Positions 21,022 through 32,979 of a stretch of 64,000 nt of DNA are shown here, piece after piece. Below the pieces are notes generated by a model. It worked only from the letters and a program-made list of their open reading frames with translations. It was not told where the DNA came from and did not search any database. The position numbers and the translations under genes were made by a program. The DNA comes from Mactromeris polynyma (taxonomy: Eukaryota; Mollusca; Bivalvia; Venerida; Mactridae), in assembly GCA_032209605.1 (NCBI GenBank), contig JASFXZ010000009.1, positions 12,511,553 through 12,575,552 on the forward strand. The letters run 5' to 3'. Position 1 is the stretch's first letter; every line of letters starts with the position of its first letter.

Positions 21022-24000
21022 TATAATTTTTATCAATTATGGCCAAAACAAAACACCATACTTCCATAATAGGATTACAACATATCTCCCCAGCAAGACA
21101 ATATCAAGGATTATGTGACAATATGGTAACTGTTTCATTGTATAAAACAACTCATATACAGACTGAAAGCTGTCACATTGTAATATCACATGTACACTGT
21201 TTTATATCCCCTAAGCCTGAGATCAATGCTACACTTATACACTGCACACATGTTGGTAACATTTTGTTCATCATATTAGTCATGCAAATATGTTCCAACA
21301 TACTGTAAAATTCTGACAATAAGGCAGAAGACAAATACCTAAATGATGAAAAATAAATAAATTAGTAAATCAAATATTTAACTCTGTAAATCGCCAACTC
21401 TCCATAGCAACACCCTTTGGAGAAGCACGTTTTGGTTCTTGTTCAGGCTCTAAATTCTTACAACAGTGAAAAATGACACAGTTGTTGCAGGGAGGTTATT
21501 GGTCAAGAGAGGGTGACCCAGGGAGGTTTCACAAAGCTGAAAGTTGGCCCAATACTTCTCTCATGAAGAGTCCCATCTTCCCCAAGCTCAAAGTCACATT
21601 TGTAACAGAATTGTTTTGTATGTGTCAAGTTTAATATGGAGGATATAAACGCCAGTGTCCCATAAACATAACTATGACATACTTGAAGATGGTTCAAGGT
21701 TTTTGCCTGTAAGGCTGAATCCAAATCTACTAACAAGCTTTGATTAACTCAATACATAAGGAGATTGGAAAACAGTGAATGACCATCCATACTAGCACAT
21801 AGAGACAAGGTGTATGCATGTCATCAACATGTAGACAGTACGTAGACGCATTCCCCGATATTACTGGTACAATTTATACTAAAAGTAAGTTGAGAACACA
21901 ATATTGAAAGTTAAAATATATTTAATTAAATAACTCAAAAATGTATTTCATCAGTTATACAGTTTTACGTTAAGTGCTAAATCAGATATATTCATCATTG
22001 CATCACACTAGTGATAATTCCATACTTCCTTATAATGGAAGAAATACAACATGAAGACCAACAGGCAATTATATTTATCTACCAACTTGTGCACAATAGA
22101 AATGAGCAGAGTGAATTACATGTATACAGATTGCCAAACAGCTAAATCAGTTTTGATGGCCCCAAGTAAAGTCTATGGTCCATTTCTGTCCGCAAGTCAG
22201 ATCCCGTCTACCCACCCACATCCAAATATTACAGATTTTTCTGGAATCTCAATACTGGTTCTCATGGGCTTCCAAACGCCTTCAGCGTGGCATTTCAAAT
22301 CAGACAGAGCATAGTAAAGAGGGCAAATTAAAACAAGTCTATCTACATCATCATCTACCATGTGATATACCAGTTTGGATTTTACGCCTCAAATTTTATT
22401 TATCCCTTAATTTTACAACAACAGCTGAGTAAATGAGCCAACAAATATTCTCATTTACTCCAGACCTAGTTTTAAATAAAATCCCAGCAAACAGGCCATA
22501 AATTATGGGTTTGTATTAAAACTGACAGTTGTATAGAATAAGCAAGACACAGGCCAGCTGTTGTTGTATGTACATAGTGCACAATTGTTGTAATTTCAGC
22601 AATTAAAACTTTTAGGTGTGGTAGATGTAACTTAATTCCCAGGTTACAGCAAGAGAGCCACAAACAAGGGGTCTAAAGTTGTCACTGTTACACACACCCA
22701 TCTCCTGATGGTAAGATAATATTATCATTATCATGTCTACTTTGTGAAATTGTTTACAATTCATTTTCGAGACTGTTTACTTTGAATTGAAAGAAAATTC
22801 CTTAAGACTCACAAACATTTAAGATATCATGGTACATTATCAAATATCATTAAAGATATACACCCCCCTGTTGGGACACACATATATCTGTATGTAAGTA
22901 CACAAACTTTTCATCAAGATTATTGTCAAAATATTTAAATTTTCTTTCCTAAAATCAACAAATGCATTTCACTGATAAAATTATTTGAAGTGACCACTTG
23001 TAATAAGTCTTTGAACTAGCAGATGACAGAGACAGATAGTACTTAACATCACATGAGGTGATAGAACAACCATTTACTGTAATATTTCAAATACACGCAC
23101 TTGACGAATTATCAGTTTACTTAATGTAGGGACACTTAACAATCTCATTATTTACAATTGCAACTTCACCTTCAGTATAAGAAATCATTCATTGTTCGAC
23201 AGTAAGCACCCCTTCTTTCTCACCAGTGGTTTAATTCTTTATGTACATACATCATTATTTTCAAAGACAAAGAAAATTATAAAAGTATTGACAGACAATT
23301 ACAGCCCAGTAGTCAGGCCTTTGGTGTACATCCATGTTTCCTGAACCATTGGGACATTTCCTGTACCTTCTGAAAAACTTAAAGGAACACTGACTTCTTA
23401 ACTTTGAAACATAATGAGAGGCGAAAATTCAGTGGCAGTCAATTAATTCTACATACTTCAACAAAATACCAAACACATATATCAAGTTTGCATACCTCGC
23501 AATTTTCTTGTCAATTCTGCCGAAACCCCAAAGTATTAAACATTCTAAAAAGATTAATCTAAACAAGTTCACAATTAAATGGTTACACTCCATACAGACA
23601 TATTAGTCTAAGGCCAGACTGAGTGGATCTTGGGAGAGTCAAAAATGCATTACAAACCGAGACAGAACGAATTCCTATGAATTATGCTTTGATCCCAAAT
23701 GGTGTATGACATTACAGGGATAGTTTTTATCGTGACGATTAGGGTATAAGAATATTGGAAAATATTTGTAACTTGGTAATTTAATAAAAAGATGTTTCCG
23801 ATAATTATGATGAATATTCAATGAAATTTCCAGTAACCGAAGTGACAATATTGCCCACCAGGGTATTCCAGCTAGTTTATCGAGGACTCGAGTATCTCTA
23901 CATAGAGCTTGAAAGGCTATTAAGGTGGCCAAAACTCATTCACTGTCTTATGTTTGACCATTAAAGAGACTGACCAACAGGTAGACAGATAAATCACCAC

Positions 24001-24189
24001 TGACTACACCAGTGCCAGCACTTTTCTCTGTTATTTTATCACATTAATCACCTAGTTTCTGGTTACCATGGGTTACAACAGCTATGGTTAATGGCTTGAA
24101 TTCGAGTATTTTTGGCAAAGTTTTTATCCTTAATGAAAATCCCCATGACAATAGTGTATCTACTTTTTTTTCAGTGCTTCAAACTATTT
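21022..24189. other. 3.1 kb without recognisable repeat or gene
   Basis: The open frames here (60-93 codons, for example 21503-21736 and 22051-22314) have no known domains and no splice or promoter context. A short GC-richer patch at 22160-22300 is open on both strands. Confidence 0.35.
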
Positions 24190-24420
24190 CCATACCAGAC
24201 CAGTGGTACAGTATCTGTCTCAGGTACAGGGTTTGATCCCTAGCCGTGACATTTCAAAGGTGTTAAAAATAGTACTCGTAGCTCCCTTGCCTATGGTAAG
24301 CATTATTGGGGGGTAGTGCAACGACTAGTAGGCCAATTAAGTGTCAGGTTAATAAAACTGAAGTGGTACCATGTCACATGTCTACGGGCGTGGTATCACA
24401 GTGAACCAGCATGGTATCTA
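24190..24420 (+). mobile_element. tRNA-derived SINE, family A, copy 2
   Basis: A tRNA-like head, ACCAGTGGTACAGTATCTGT, is followed by a B box GGGTTTGATCCC (24231-24242). The body AGCTCCCTTGCCTATGGTAA and GTGTCAGGTTAATA leads into a tail ending GGTATCACAGTG (24393-24404). In reverse complement the tail gives CACTGTGATACCACGCC, close to the 79-bp array at 5122-5744. Pol III type internal promoter; non-coding. Confidence 0.75.
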
Positions 24421-25157
24421 CTGCAAGAAGACACAGTCCTTAGATGGCTAACTATGACTTGGTGAAACCATACATGAACATTTTCATTATTTCTTCTGAC
24501 CACCATATAACCCATATTTAACATCCAATATTGAATGAACCCACGGATAATTCAATACTAAATGAACAAGTCATTAATTTAATAGGCGACATATGTCAAG
24601 TGTAAGTTATTGAGCTCAATTTCATTACAGACAAAATAGGAAATAGACTTTACCTTATCATGACAGATAACTTAAAACATATCAAATTACCAATGCGCTG
24701 GGTAATAAAGGGCACTGACTTTTTGAATTAAAGTCATTAAACTGAAAGAAAAATCAATCAAAGGTTGGCAAATGGGGACTCAAATTACATTATAGTGAAC
24801 AACTTTCTGATCAAAGCAATACAAAATGCCATCAAAATTTCTCAAAATTGAAAATTAATTGTAGTTTACACATAATACGTTTAACAAGTTAAAAATCTAA
24901 CAAAATCAATATTTGATAAACCCATCTCATTATGTTTGAACTTTGATATCAATAGCAAATTTGCTGTCACAGACACATACTGAACAAGAGTGAAGATGAA
25001 CGGCACTATTGTGTTTCACCTTAAGATCAGTATTCTTACCTTTGCTTACACAAACCTAAGGATGTTTTATAAAATAATTCCTCAACTGTTAATTTGTCCT
25101 TGCAATTCACAGACTATAAGCTCCAAAGAAAAGGTCAAACATTTTAACGATAGTTGC
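24421..25157. other. AT-rich stretch without recognisable feature
   Basis: No repeats, inverted ends or exon candidates noted. Confidence 0.4.
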
Positions 25158-25408
25158 CAAATCTACAATATTTACCTCCCTTGTTCTTAATCATCAGCCA
25201 TTTTGATAGGCATAACTAATAAGCCCTAATGGTAGTAATTCCAAAATATATGATAATTCAGAAAATTCCAAGATAATTTGTACGTCTTCAACTTTCTAAG
25301 CCATCTGCCCACATGAGCATAATGAATAAGTTACTTTTATATATCTGATCTGATTTTATCATCATTTACATTATATTCCTTATAAACTTTAAGGAAATTT
25401 GCCTGGTA
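25158..25408. mobile_element. MITE, CTACAATATTTACCTCCCTTG family, truncated copy
   Basis: The left end AATCTACAATATTTACCTCC (25160-25179) and the inner blocks (CATTTTGATAGGCA, TACATTATATTCCTTATAAA, CTTTAAGGAAATTTGCCT) match the intact element at 50772-51009 in the same order. The right inverted end is missing; the homology stops at AATTTGCCTGGTA. Confidence 0.75.
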
Positions 25409-27639
25409 CAACATCAACACTTTCAGTATTTCTGATACATGTATGATCATTGTACTAGTTAGAATCCAGAAAAGTACTGGATATATGCAATGAATTGGTT
25501 CCAGTGCATTGTATTCTTTGGCCCCGAGGAGTGACTCTCAATGGGTTCAAACATGTCTGTCTATAGAGTCCAATGATCTGCTAGCAGGTATATTTCTCCT
25601 ATAGCCCCTAATGGCCCTTTAAGGGAAGCCATAGTGGGGGTGAACCAACAAGCCAAAATGTACTTACAAAGAGTTTGCACCAGGTTGTTGACCATATTAT
25701 TATAACCACAGTTATTTGAATTTACAAACCACACAATATCATATAAAAACCCATTGTGGTATAGCAGGTAGGGAGCCATTGTTAAGTCCAGTCCCTCCCC
25801 TCACAGCTGACCGGTGTTTCTATGTACATGTAGTAGCAAATATAGGTGACTGACCTCTGAATGGTCTGTACTTATATTAGAAGAACCATTATGGGTGGGC
25901 TGTATTGTAACAATAATGTGGCAACTCTCTGAAAATACCTTCATAAATATTCTCATCATATTGAAAGTTTTCAAGTATTTGTCAAGCATGTGTTCTTGTT
26001 TTTACCTCATATCACTGGAGAATGTAATAAAACTATTCTATGGTTGTCATGCCAATAAATAAATACAACCATATTCATCACACTTACATTACAAACCCTG
26101 TTTTTTATCATTAAATTTCCCATATTACAGCGATGGAATTTCATATAAACGAAACTGTCATACATTTGATAACACGGACACGCCCCCTTTACAAATTTTT
26201 ACACCTCACAAAAAATCCACTGTCAGTTTTAAGTAGTGCTGCATATTAATCTGCAGGAAACAACAACCCATTTTTAGACGACAATATTGTTTGTTCTCAA
26301 AACAGAACAATTCGAGGAATATTGCACAGCAATGAAATTCAAATAAATGTTTTTAAAACCGATAATGAAAACAGATGTCACGCAAAATTAGAACAGACAG
26401 TGTACTGCCATCTAGAATATCTCGTTACATCTCCGGTTTCTCGCTTCACTTGCCATCAAAGTTGATCATACTTGTATTAAATAACAAATTGTAAATACCG
26501 AAGATGCACCCTATAGACACATTGTAAACATACAATAACAAGCTATCGTATCAACCCCGATTTGAAGTAAATCCATTTAAATGTATCAGCATTTAACTGT
26601 TTGCCTAAAACCTGCTATTTATTTCAATAAATTGGTAGATAAAGAAAATAAGTTTACTAAAAAAGTTTGGGAAGATATAACAGACAATGTCAAAATGAAC
26701 AAAAACTTGAAGTACAGAAAAAAATGAATACTTAACAACAAAGTTATCAATTAATAACCTTTACTGGTTATCTGACCATTATTGCGCAATATAAAACCAT
26801 GCTGTTAGAACCCGAGTTACGCAAAATGATGTTGAAGCAAAATAAAGTCATTATTTAAGGGGATTGAGGCTATACCTGGACCAAATGGCTGCCCAGCACC
26901 ACCCAGCACGAACCAGCATCACCCAGCACCACCTAGCATTATGGGTGCTAAGTGGGTGTGCACTTCTGAAGATCATTCTTTGTTTGCAAATATCTTAATT
27001 CTCGCTAAATTTTACATATGTTTTTCTAGGCAAATTAGAAATTCTCGAACTATCAAGGTGGGGTTACAGTACCTACTGTACCTGAAAATATGTGCATTAT
27101 GTTGTTGTGCCAACTACAGACATTGCGAAATAATAAAAAAGTCATCAATTTTGGGAAAGTAATCTAAATTAGAAGAGATTTACAGTCTTATTGAGTGTTT
27201 TTAATAATGTCAGATTTCACAATGAAGTATAATGAATCAGTTTGATAAAAACAGAAGTTATAATACATAAATATTTCATCATATTCCTTCAAAAATGATT
27301 CATAAGGCTCAAAAAGTCATTCAGATATTATGTATCTGCTCACTTAGTACACCAAAGAAGCCAGATAGTTTAAAGTTGTTATCTTAATTCATATAAATCT
27401 GAGTCCATCTTTTATGTTTGTAAGTGAATAATTACAGATGATCACAATGAAGAAACGATGTGCAACTCGAAAAACATCATTTGTTTCTCATTTATAATCC
27501 ATGCAGTAATGCAAACTACACTGCAGCTTTGGATGCTAGAGGATGTTATGACGATATGACACACCAAACCTAGACAATATCATAACAAAAGTTAACCCTT
27601 GGTTCATGTATAATATTGTTGTTATAATATTCATATTTG
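25409..27639. other. AT-rich stretch with a short CCCAGCACC repeat
   Basis: At 26891-26938 a loose 10-bp repeat (CCCAGCACCA, CCCAGCACGA, CCAGCATCA) occurs about five times. The open frames (62-73 codons) are unremarkable. Confidence 0.4.
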
Positions 27640-27806
27640 TTTTTTTTTCAGGTTAATTTTTAATTGTCTGTATAATTATACCTGCCTATTATAATTGTTT
27701 GTGTTACATAATGCTGTTATCATGTATATATCATAGAGGCTCACAGGGAAGACTGGGCTTGCCCAACTGTGTTGCCTCTTTAAATAATGTTATTATTATT
27801 ATTATA
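27640..27806 (+). mobile_element. 3' end of a LINE-like retroelement with stem-loop and ATT tail
   Basis: A stem-loop at 27735-27779 pairs AGAGGC with GCCTCT, ACAG with CTGT and TGGGC with GCCCA, nested in that order. Seven bases later an (ATT)n tract begins (27787-27806). A 3' stem-loop followed by a short simple-repeat tail is the usual end of CR1/L2/RTE-type LINEs, where the reverse transcriptase recognises it. The upstream coding part is not here, so this would be a 5'-truncated copy. Confidence 0.5.
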
Positions 27807-27994
27807 AGACTTGTAAAACACTTTAACAGTTACTCAATTTATGCAAGCTGTACAATTTGACAGAATCTTCAATTTTGGAAAAACTTGAATCCAAAGCAAT
27901 TCTAGAAGAACCAAGGTCTGTACTACAAACATGTTGAAGTCTTTCAACAATATGATAACATAGACTTCGGTTTAAATGCTATTTTAGGGAGCAT

Positions 27995-28060
27995 TAATGG
28001 CAGCAGATAGGGTGTCAGCTGCTTATATTAGAGGTTGTGGGTTAGAACAGGTCACAATCT
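27995..28060 (+). mobile_element. tRNA-like head of a decayed SINE
   Basis: GCAGCAGATAGGGTGTCAGC then TTAGAGGTTGTGGGTTAGAA has the layout of a tRNA head with A box and B box about 35 bp apart. The B box (GGGTTAGAACA) is mutated from GGTTCGAATCC. No body of a known family follows clearly. Confidence 0.4.
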
Positions 28061-28152
28061 GTCCCCTCATAAAAGAAAAGAGTAGAGTTTTATTCAAATT
28101 GCAGACTGAAGAGTGATTCGATAAGCATAATGGTTTACTCATAATAAAAATT

Positions 28153-28365
28153 GAACAAGAAATTCTTGGTAGAACCAATTGATGCTCCCAGAAGTATGTG
28201 AAAAATCATCCAACTTGAACATGTCGACAATAGTGAACCTTCCCATTAAGTTTCATTGAATTCTGATCAAGGTTTGATGAGAAATAGCACAAACCATATA
28301 AGGGACAGACGCACACACGGACAGACGAAATGGCAGCTATATGCTCCTCATTCTGGGAGCATGAT
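28153..28365. mobile_element. MITE, ATGCTCCC family, monomer copy
   Basis: ATGCTCCCAGAA (28182-28193) and TTCTGGGAGCAT (28351-28362) are a perfect 12-bp inverted pair. The stretch before it, ACAAGAAATTCTTGGTAGAA, matches the text before the 61.6-kb copy (ACAAGAAACTATCGGTCGAA). Inside are TTAAGTTTCATTGAAT and GGACAGACG, also shared. Confidence 0.8.
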
Positions 28366-28453
28366 AAATTGGTACAGGCTAATAAATGCTGTGTTAACCA
28401 GTGTAATTGAGTTCCAGCAATGGATGGTTGCTTGAACCTCTACTCCTCGTCTT

Positions 28454-28567
28454 TCAAACAGTTCTAAGTGACAATGGTGCTGGCAAGCTGGGACCTGACA
28501 ATGGTGCTGGCAAGCTGGGACTGTCGACTTCCTCATTCAACGATGATGAAGGATGAGTGACTTTACA
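28454..28567 (-). CDS. weak candidate terminal exon (38 codons)
   Basis: On the minus strand an acceptor-like CCTAATTGCAG is followed by a frame of 37 codons and a TGA. The frame opens CKVTHPSS, then has a Ser/Pro-rich part with PSLPAPLS twice, ending LRTV. The duplication is encoded by the 27-bp repeat at 28469-28522. Its phase (0) fits the candidate start exon at 29635-29706, which would give a 61-residue product after a 1.07-kb intron. A frame of this length is expected many times by chance in 64 kb, no domain is recognised, and the polypyrimidine tract is poor. Confidence 0.12.
   Translation of the reverse strand, partial: CKVTHPSSSLNEEVDSPSLPAPLSGPSLPAPLSLRTV
28469..28522. repeat. perfect 27-bp tandem duplication
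   Basis: TGACAATGGTGCTGGCAAGC plus TGGGACC occurs twice head to tail with no differences. Confidence 0.95.
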
Positions 28568-28726
28568 CTGCAATTAGGTCTAGGAAGTAATAATACAATG
28601 TAACGCTAAATTTGCAGACCTGGACTGTCAAACTATGAATTGTAACTTGGTGTAATACTATGTGCAGGAAAATCAGAATTGTATATGTTTGCTTCTAGTC
28701 TTTGCTCTTGCAATTGTTCTTATATG

Positions 28727-28911
28727 TACAGTCGAACCTTGTTCATTCGAATTCATCGGGTCTGAAACTTTATTACGAATAATACATGGTTTCTAACAGC
28801 CCATTTCAATCAATATGCATAAGAAGAAACATTGGGACCTGATATTAAATTAGGATGAGAGATACCGAGTATTTGGATAGAAGGTTGTCGAATAAACGAG
28901 GTCTGATTGTA
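28727..28911 (+). mobile_element. Tigger/pogo-like MITE, + copy 1
   Basis: Starts TACAGTCGAACCTTGTTCAT and ends AAACGAGGTCTGATTGTA, an imperfect inverted pair of about 25 bp. Inside are TTCATCGGGTCTGAAA and CGAATAATACATGGTTTC, shared with 51925-52104. The 185-bp size and TA at both borders fit a non-autonomous Tc1/mariner superfamily element. Confidence 0.75.
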
Positions 28912-29634
28912 TTTACATTATTTCATGTCTTGTGCTTTTAGGGTGGCTGTTCAGTTCTAAGTGATATTTCCAGCTAGACTTCGTTTTTTGTTTAAAGTTT
29001 GGAAAGAAAGTGAAATATGTTCATCATACGGTGTATATGCAGCACAATGCTTAGATCTCTAGTAGTGAGCAACATTCAAGTACTAATGATAAATATAACA
29101 TCCAACACAGCAATCAAAATTGGGCAAATATCAAAGGTAGAATAGATTCAATAAACATGTTACAGCCAACCAATCAATATGTTCGACTGAAAAATCAACC
29201 AATCAGATGACAAAGCCAGCTTCACAAAACATATGACCATTCTGTTCATCTTATCAGATCTTTCTTAAGATCTTTTATATCAATTTTTTCTTCTTCATTA
29301 TATGCAGTGAGAAGTTGATTAAAAGGTCAAAGACCCATAAATCTACAAAGAAATCAATACAGAAACAACCACAGTAAAATATCAACTACCTACTTTCATT
29401 TTGTACATATAAATAAAGCACATTATTGCACTTTCACTTTCAAACTTAAAACACTTCTTTAGCAATTAAAAAAAATGTCTTAAATAATGCAAATTCCTAC
29501 ACAAACATGCATTAAGTATCTAATTTGAATTAATCTTCCCTAATTTACAAGCAAACATTATCATAAACTTTATGCATACAAAAAATTACCATAACAAAGC
29601 GAAAGACAATGAATTAAATAGTAAAAATTCCTAC
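28912..29634. other. AT-rich stretch; would be intron if the 29.6-kb exon is real
   Basis: No repeats or further exon candidates were seen between the MITE and the donor at 29633-29634. Confidence 0.3.
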
Positions 29635-29706
29635 CTGGGGCAAATTCGCAAGTACAATCGGTCTTGACTTGAGATATTCGGAAATTTCACTGTATGAGAT
29701 AGACAT
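29635..29706 (-). CDS. candidate first coding exon with splice donor
   Basis: On the minus strand CCCAATGTC opens a 24-codon frame (MSISYSEISEYLKSRPIVLA then NLPQ) that ends exactly at CCCCAG|GTAGGA, a good match to the eukaryotic donor consensus. The residues look protein-like, with alternating polar and hydrophobic residues and a SEYL helix-like start. The DNA upstream (29707-29900) is locally richer in CpG than its surroundings. I do not recognise the protein family. The next exon would lie at lower coordinates; 28454-28567 is in compatible phase but weak. Without transcript evidence a frame this short may be chance. Confidence 0.2.
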
Positions 29707-31296
29707 TGGGAATAACTTGTAAACACTGATTACAGAATATATTTCTATATATCAAAATACACAAGCGTAGTAATATTAAAGCGAGTGAGGAGTATTTTAC
29801 GGTCCAAGTAAAATGATCCAACGCAAATCTGTCACAGTATCTAACCAACTTGATCCACTTGAGTTAACAAAACTTGGGCGACGATAAAAATGTTTAAAAG
29901 AATACTTATTACTGTTTACACGCACTGTAGATTCCCCACAAACATTGAACTGAACAATTTGATATGTCACTACACTACCAACACTTGTACATGATAGTCA
30001 GCTGTTAAATCTTATTTCTCAGATTTCTTCTAATTACTACATGAAATTTGCTCAATTTTTTTTTTATAAATTCAATATTTGTAATTGAATGAATCAGAAA
30101 CAGCCTGGAGTAAGGATATCAATAAAGCATACAGATGCTAATGATTAATGTCCGTAACAGCTTGCCAGTCTCTGTAGGTTTATCCACGTTTATAAATTAC
30201 CACTCCTTTTGCGATTGCCTGTTCTTGTTATTTACACTCAAGGTTATAGTTCATTACAAACTTGTCACTTCCTAACGATATTTTTTCACAAAAACTTCCA
30301 ATATTTTGTAAAATTTTCATAAATTCTTCCTCAGATTTTGTTTCATCACAAAATTACATTCAGTTCAACAAATGTCAAATTTAAGTCACAAATTAACAAT
30401 CAAATGTCTTCATACAAAATTCTTGCTCAAAGTTATTTCAATTAACCTGACCCTCGCAATTAGTTACACAAATGGTAATTTAGCAAACTGGTTGTTTAAG
30501 TGCACATAAATCATACAACAATCTTAGTATAGCATGTCAGACTTCTAATCTATGTTAGTGTCAACCGAGAACCTCATTACATCAAACCTCCGACACAATT
30601 AGAAGATTTTTGTTTTGCTTTCGTTCTCTTACCAATTAAGGAAAAATAAGAAATGTTCAGGTATGGTCTGTTTTACTGTTCATCAGTGGACAAAATACAA
30701 TAACCAGCTGGGTCTAAAGTGAAATCTCCCTAGAACACCTGGAGACCACTTAGATGTCCGATACTATGACAAAGCTTATTGCCAGATTAGCAACCAATTT
30801 CACATTTTGTTAAGCCATTTATTAAACACAAAATATTTTGTCACATTCCATAAATTATTTTCACCAAAAAAAAACCAGGATGAAGAATTTGATGTTTACC
30901 TTGTTTGTCATTTGTTAATTGTTTCCTTATGAAAGATGAATACTGAATGAACGATGTATGTTTGGCAAGATGTGTCGTCTTATCCTTTTAAGACTTATAA
31001 TAATAGTAATAATAATAACGACTTTACTTATAGAGACAACGCAGTTAGGCAATATTGCGCAATCGTCCCTGCAAGCCTCTTAAAAAAGAGCTTTTACATT
31101 GATATATACATAACTACAAATTACAAATTTCATCAAGATATCAATGAAACAAGAACAATTATATACAAGGAATAAAAACCTTACTGTTGAAGACAGATGC
31201 CAGCATAAAATACACACAAGTTTGTCATTTACAAAACACATAATTATACAACTTTGTTGTTGGAAAGCTGATAATTTTACACTAGTGATTTTTTAC
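29707..31296. other. AT-rich stretch without firm feature
   Basis: If 29635-29706 is an exon, its 5' UTR and promoter would lie in 29707-29950. I see no TATA box or initiator I can support. The frames at 30954-31329 run into the 26-bp array. Confidence 0.3.
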
Positions 31297-31742
31297 AAGG
31301 TAGCCTACCTTATACCTCATCCAAGATAGCCTACCTTATACCTCATCCAAGATAGCCTACCTTATACCTCATCCAAGATAGCCTACCTTATACCTCATCC
31401 AAGATAGCCTACCTTATACTTCATCCAAGATAGCCTACCTTATACCTCATCCAAGATAGCCTACCTTATACCTCATCCAAGATAGCCTAACTTATACCTC
31501 ATCCAAGATAGCCTACCTTATACCTCATCCAAGATAGCCTACCTTATACCTCATCCAAGATAGCCTACCTTATACCTCATCCAAGATAGCCTACCTTATA
31601 CCTCATCCAAGATAGCCTACCTTATACCTCATCCAAGATAGCCTACCTTATACCTCATCCAAGATAGCCTACCTTATACCTCATCCAAGATAGCCTACCT
31701 TATACCTCATCCAAGATAGCCTACCTTATACCTCATCCAAGA
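31297..31742. repeat. 26-bp minisatellite, about 17 nearly identical copies
   Basis: Unit AAGATAGCCTACCTTATACC plus TCATCC. Only three clear single-base variants were seen: AAGGTAGCC in the first copy, ACTTCATCC near 31415 and CCTAACTT near 31490. The very low divergence points to recent expansion. Confidence 0.97.
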
Positions 31743-32561
31743 AAATGAAAAATGCCTTTCTGTTCAAGAGGAAGTTTCATTAAATTATTTGTTCGTAAGC
31801 TGTATATTATAAGTAATATAGTAAGGAGTTTAGGAATATACTCATACTTGATAGGGTAGAGTTATTTAACATCCCTAAAACCCGACAATATTCTGATTAT
31901 CAATGAAGGGGTATCAGTATAAGAGAGAGGCATTATAGTCCATAGAGTTACTTCAATTATTCCATTCAAGAGATATGTGGACCTAAATGAGACAAGATTT
32001 CGTTTCACATTAAGGTGAATCATAAATCATGCATAAATAAGTTTCAAAAAGAACGAAGTCACAACTTTTTTGCAATTGCCTTTTCACTGCAATAAAATTA
32101 CCATAACATCGATCACCTTATATAACAAATTTACAACAAGTCAAAAACTACCAGTGATTTTTTTAAACAATTTTACTGCCTGTGCCTTTTCAATTAGGAA
32201 AATAGGCAAGAAAAATCCCAAATTTGGGAAAATAAGGTAATATCTGTTTTGGTTAAAAAAATAAAATTTCAGCTGTGGCTGGTGTTTGTTATACATATGT
32301 GGTGATGTAAGAGCAAAGATTCAAGGCAATGGTCTTTTATAAAAGGTTAGACCAAAACCCTGATTTAATAAAATGAAATTCAGTCTGAGGGGAAAAATGA
32401 ACATTATGGGGAAACAGCTTATATTTGGCAGTAAAATTAACCAAAAAAATCACCCACTACTCAGTCGTCAGATGTGAACTGAGCTGCTGTATCGAGAGCA
32501 TACCATACACGGAGTTCCATTGTACAGGGAATTTCTGCTTCTGACTTAACACAGTACCTTA
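31743..32561. other. AT-rich stretch without recognisable feature
   Basis: Nothing seen beyond the TTA target site at 32559-32561 of the next element. Confidence 0.4.
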
Positions 32562-32979
32562 GGCCATGCCAAATTGGACTTTTGTTAAGCGTCCGCGTGC
32601 GCCTAGGTTTTGCTTGAGCCAAAAAAATGCATTTTTTCTAAGCTAAAAATTCTCAAATATTTTCGATGTCCATGATTCAACAACGGCAATTTTAGTTGAG
32701 ATCCGACAACGATGTGATTATTGTGTGAAAACTTGTCAATTTGTGTGAAAACAAGTTAGTTTTAAATTAGATTTATTCATGTATGGATCTAGTTTTGAAA
32801 CAAACCATTTTGTTTCGTTTTTATGATGTTTCTTGCATTGAAATATCTAAAATTATGCATCACTTATTATCTGAGGTTATTTTTTTTTTTTCGTTATGAG
32901 TTTGAGTGTTTTTTTGAATAGGTAGCTACGTTACGGGAACTTAGGTTGACGCTTAACAAAATTCCAATTTGGCATGGCC
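32562..32979. mobile_element. PIF/Harbinger-like MITE with TTA target duplication
   Basis: The 32-bp ends, GGCCATGCCAAATTGG(A/C)CTTTTG-like and on to TTAAGCGTC, face each other with one mismatch (left 32562-32593, right 32948-32979). Both borders carry TTA (32559-32561 and 32980-32982). A 3-bp TTA duplication is the hallmark of PIF/Harbinger. The 418-bp interior has no open frame for a transposase, so the copy is non-autonomous. The near-perfect ends suggest fairly recent movement. Confidence 0.85.
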
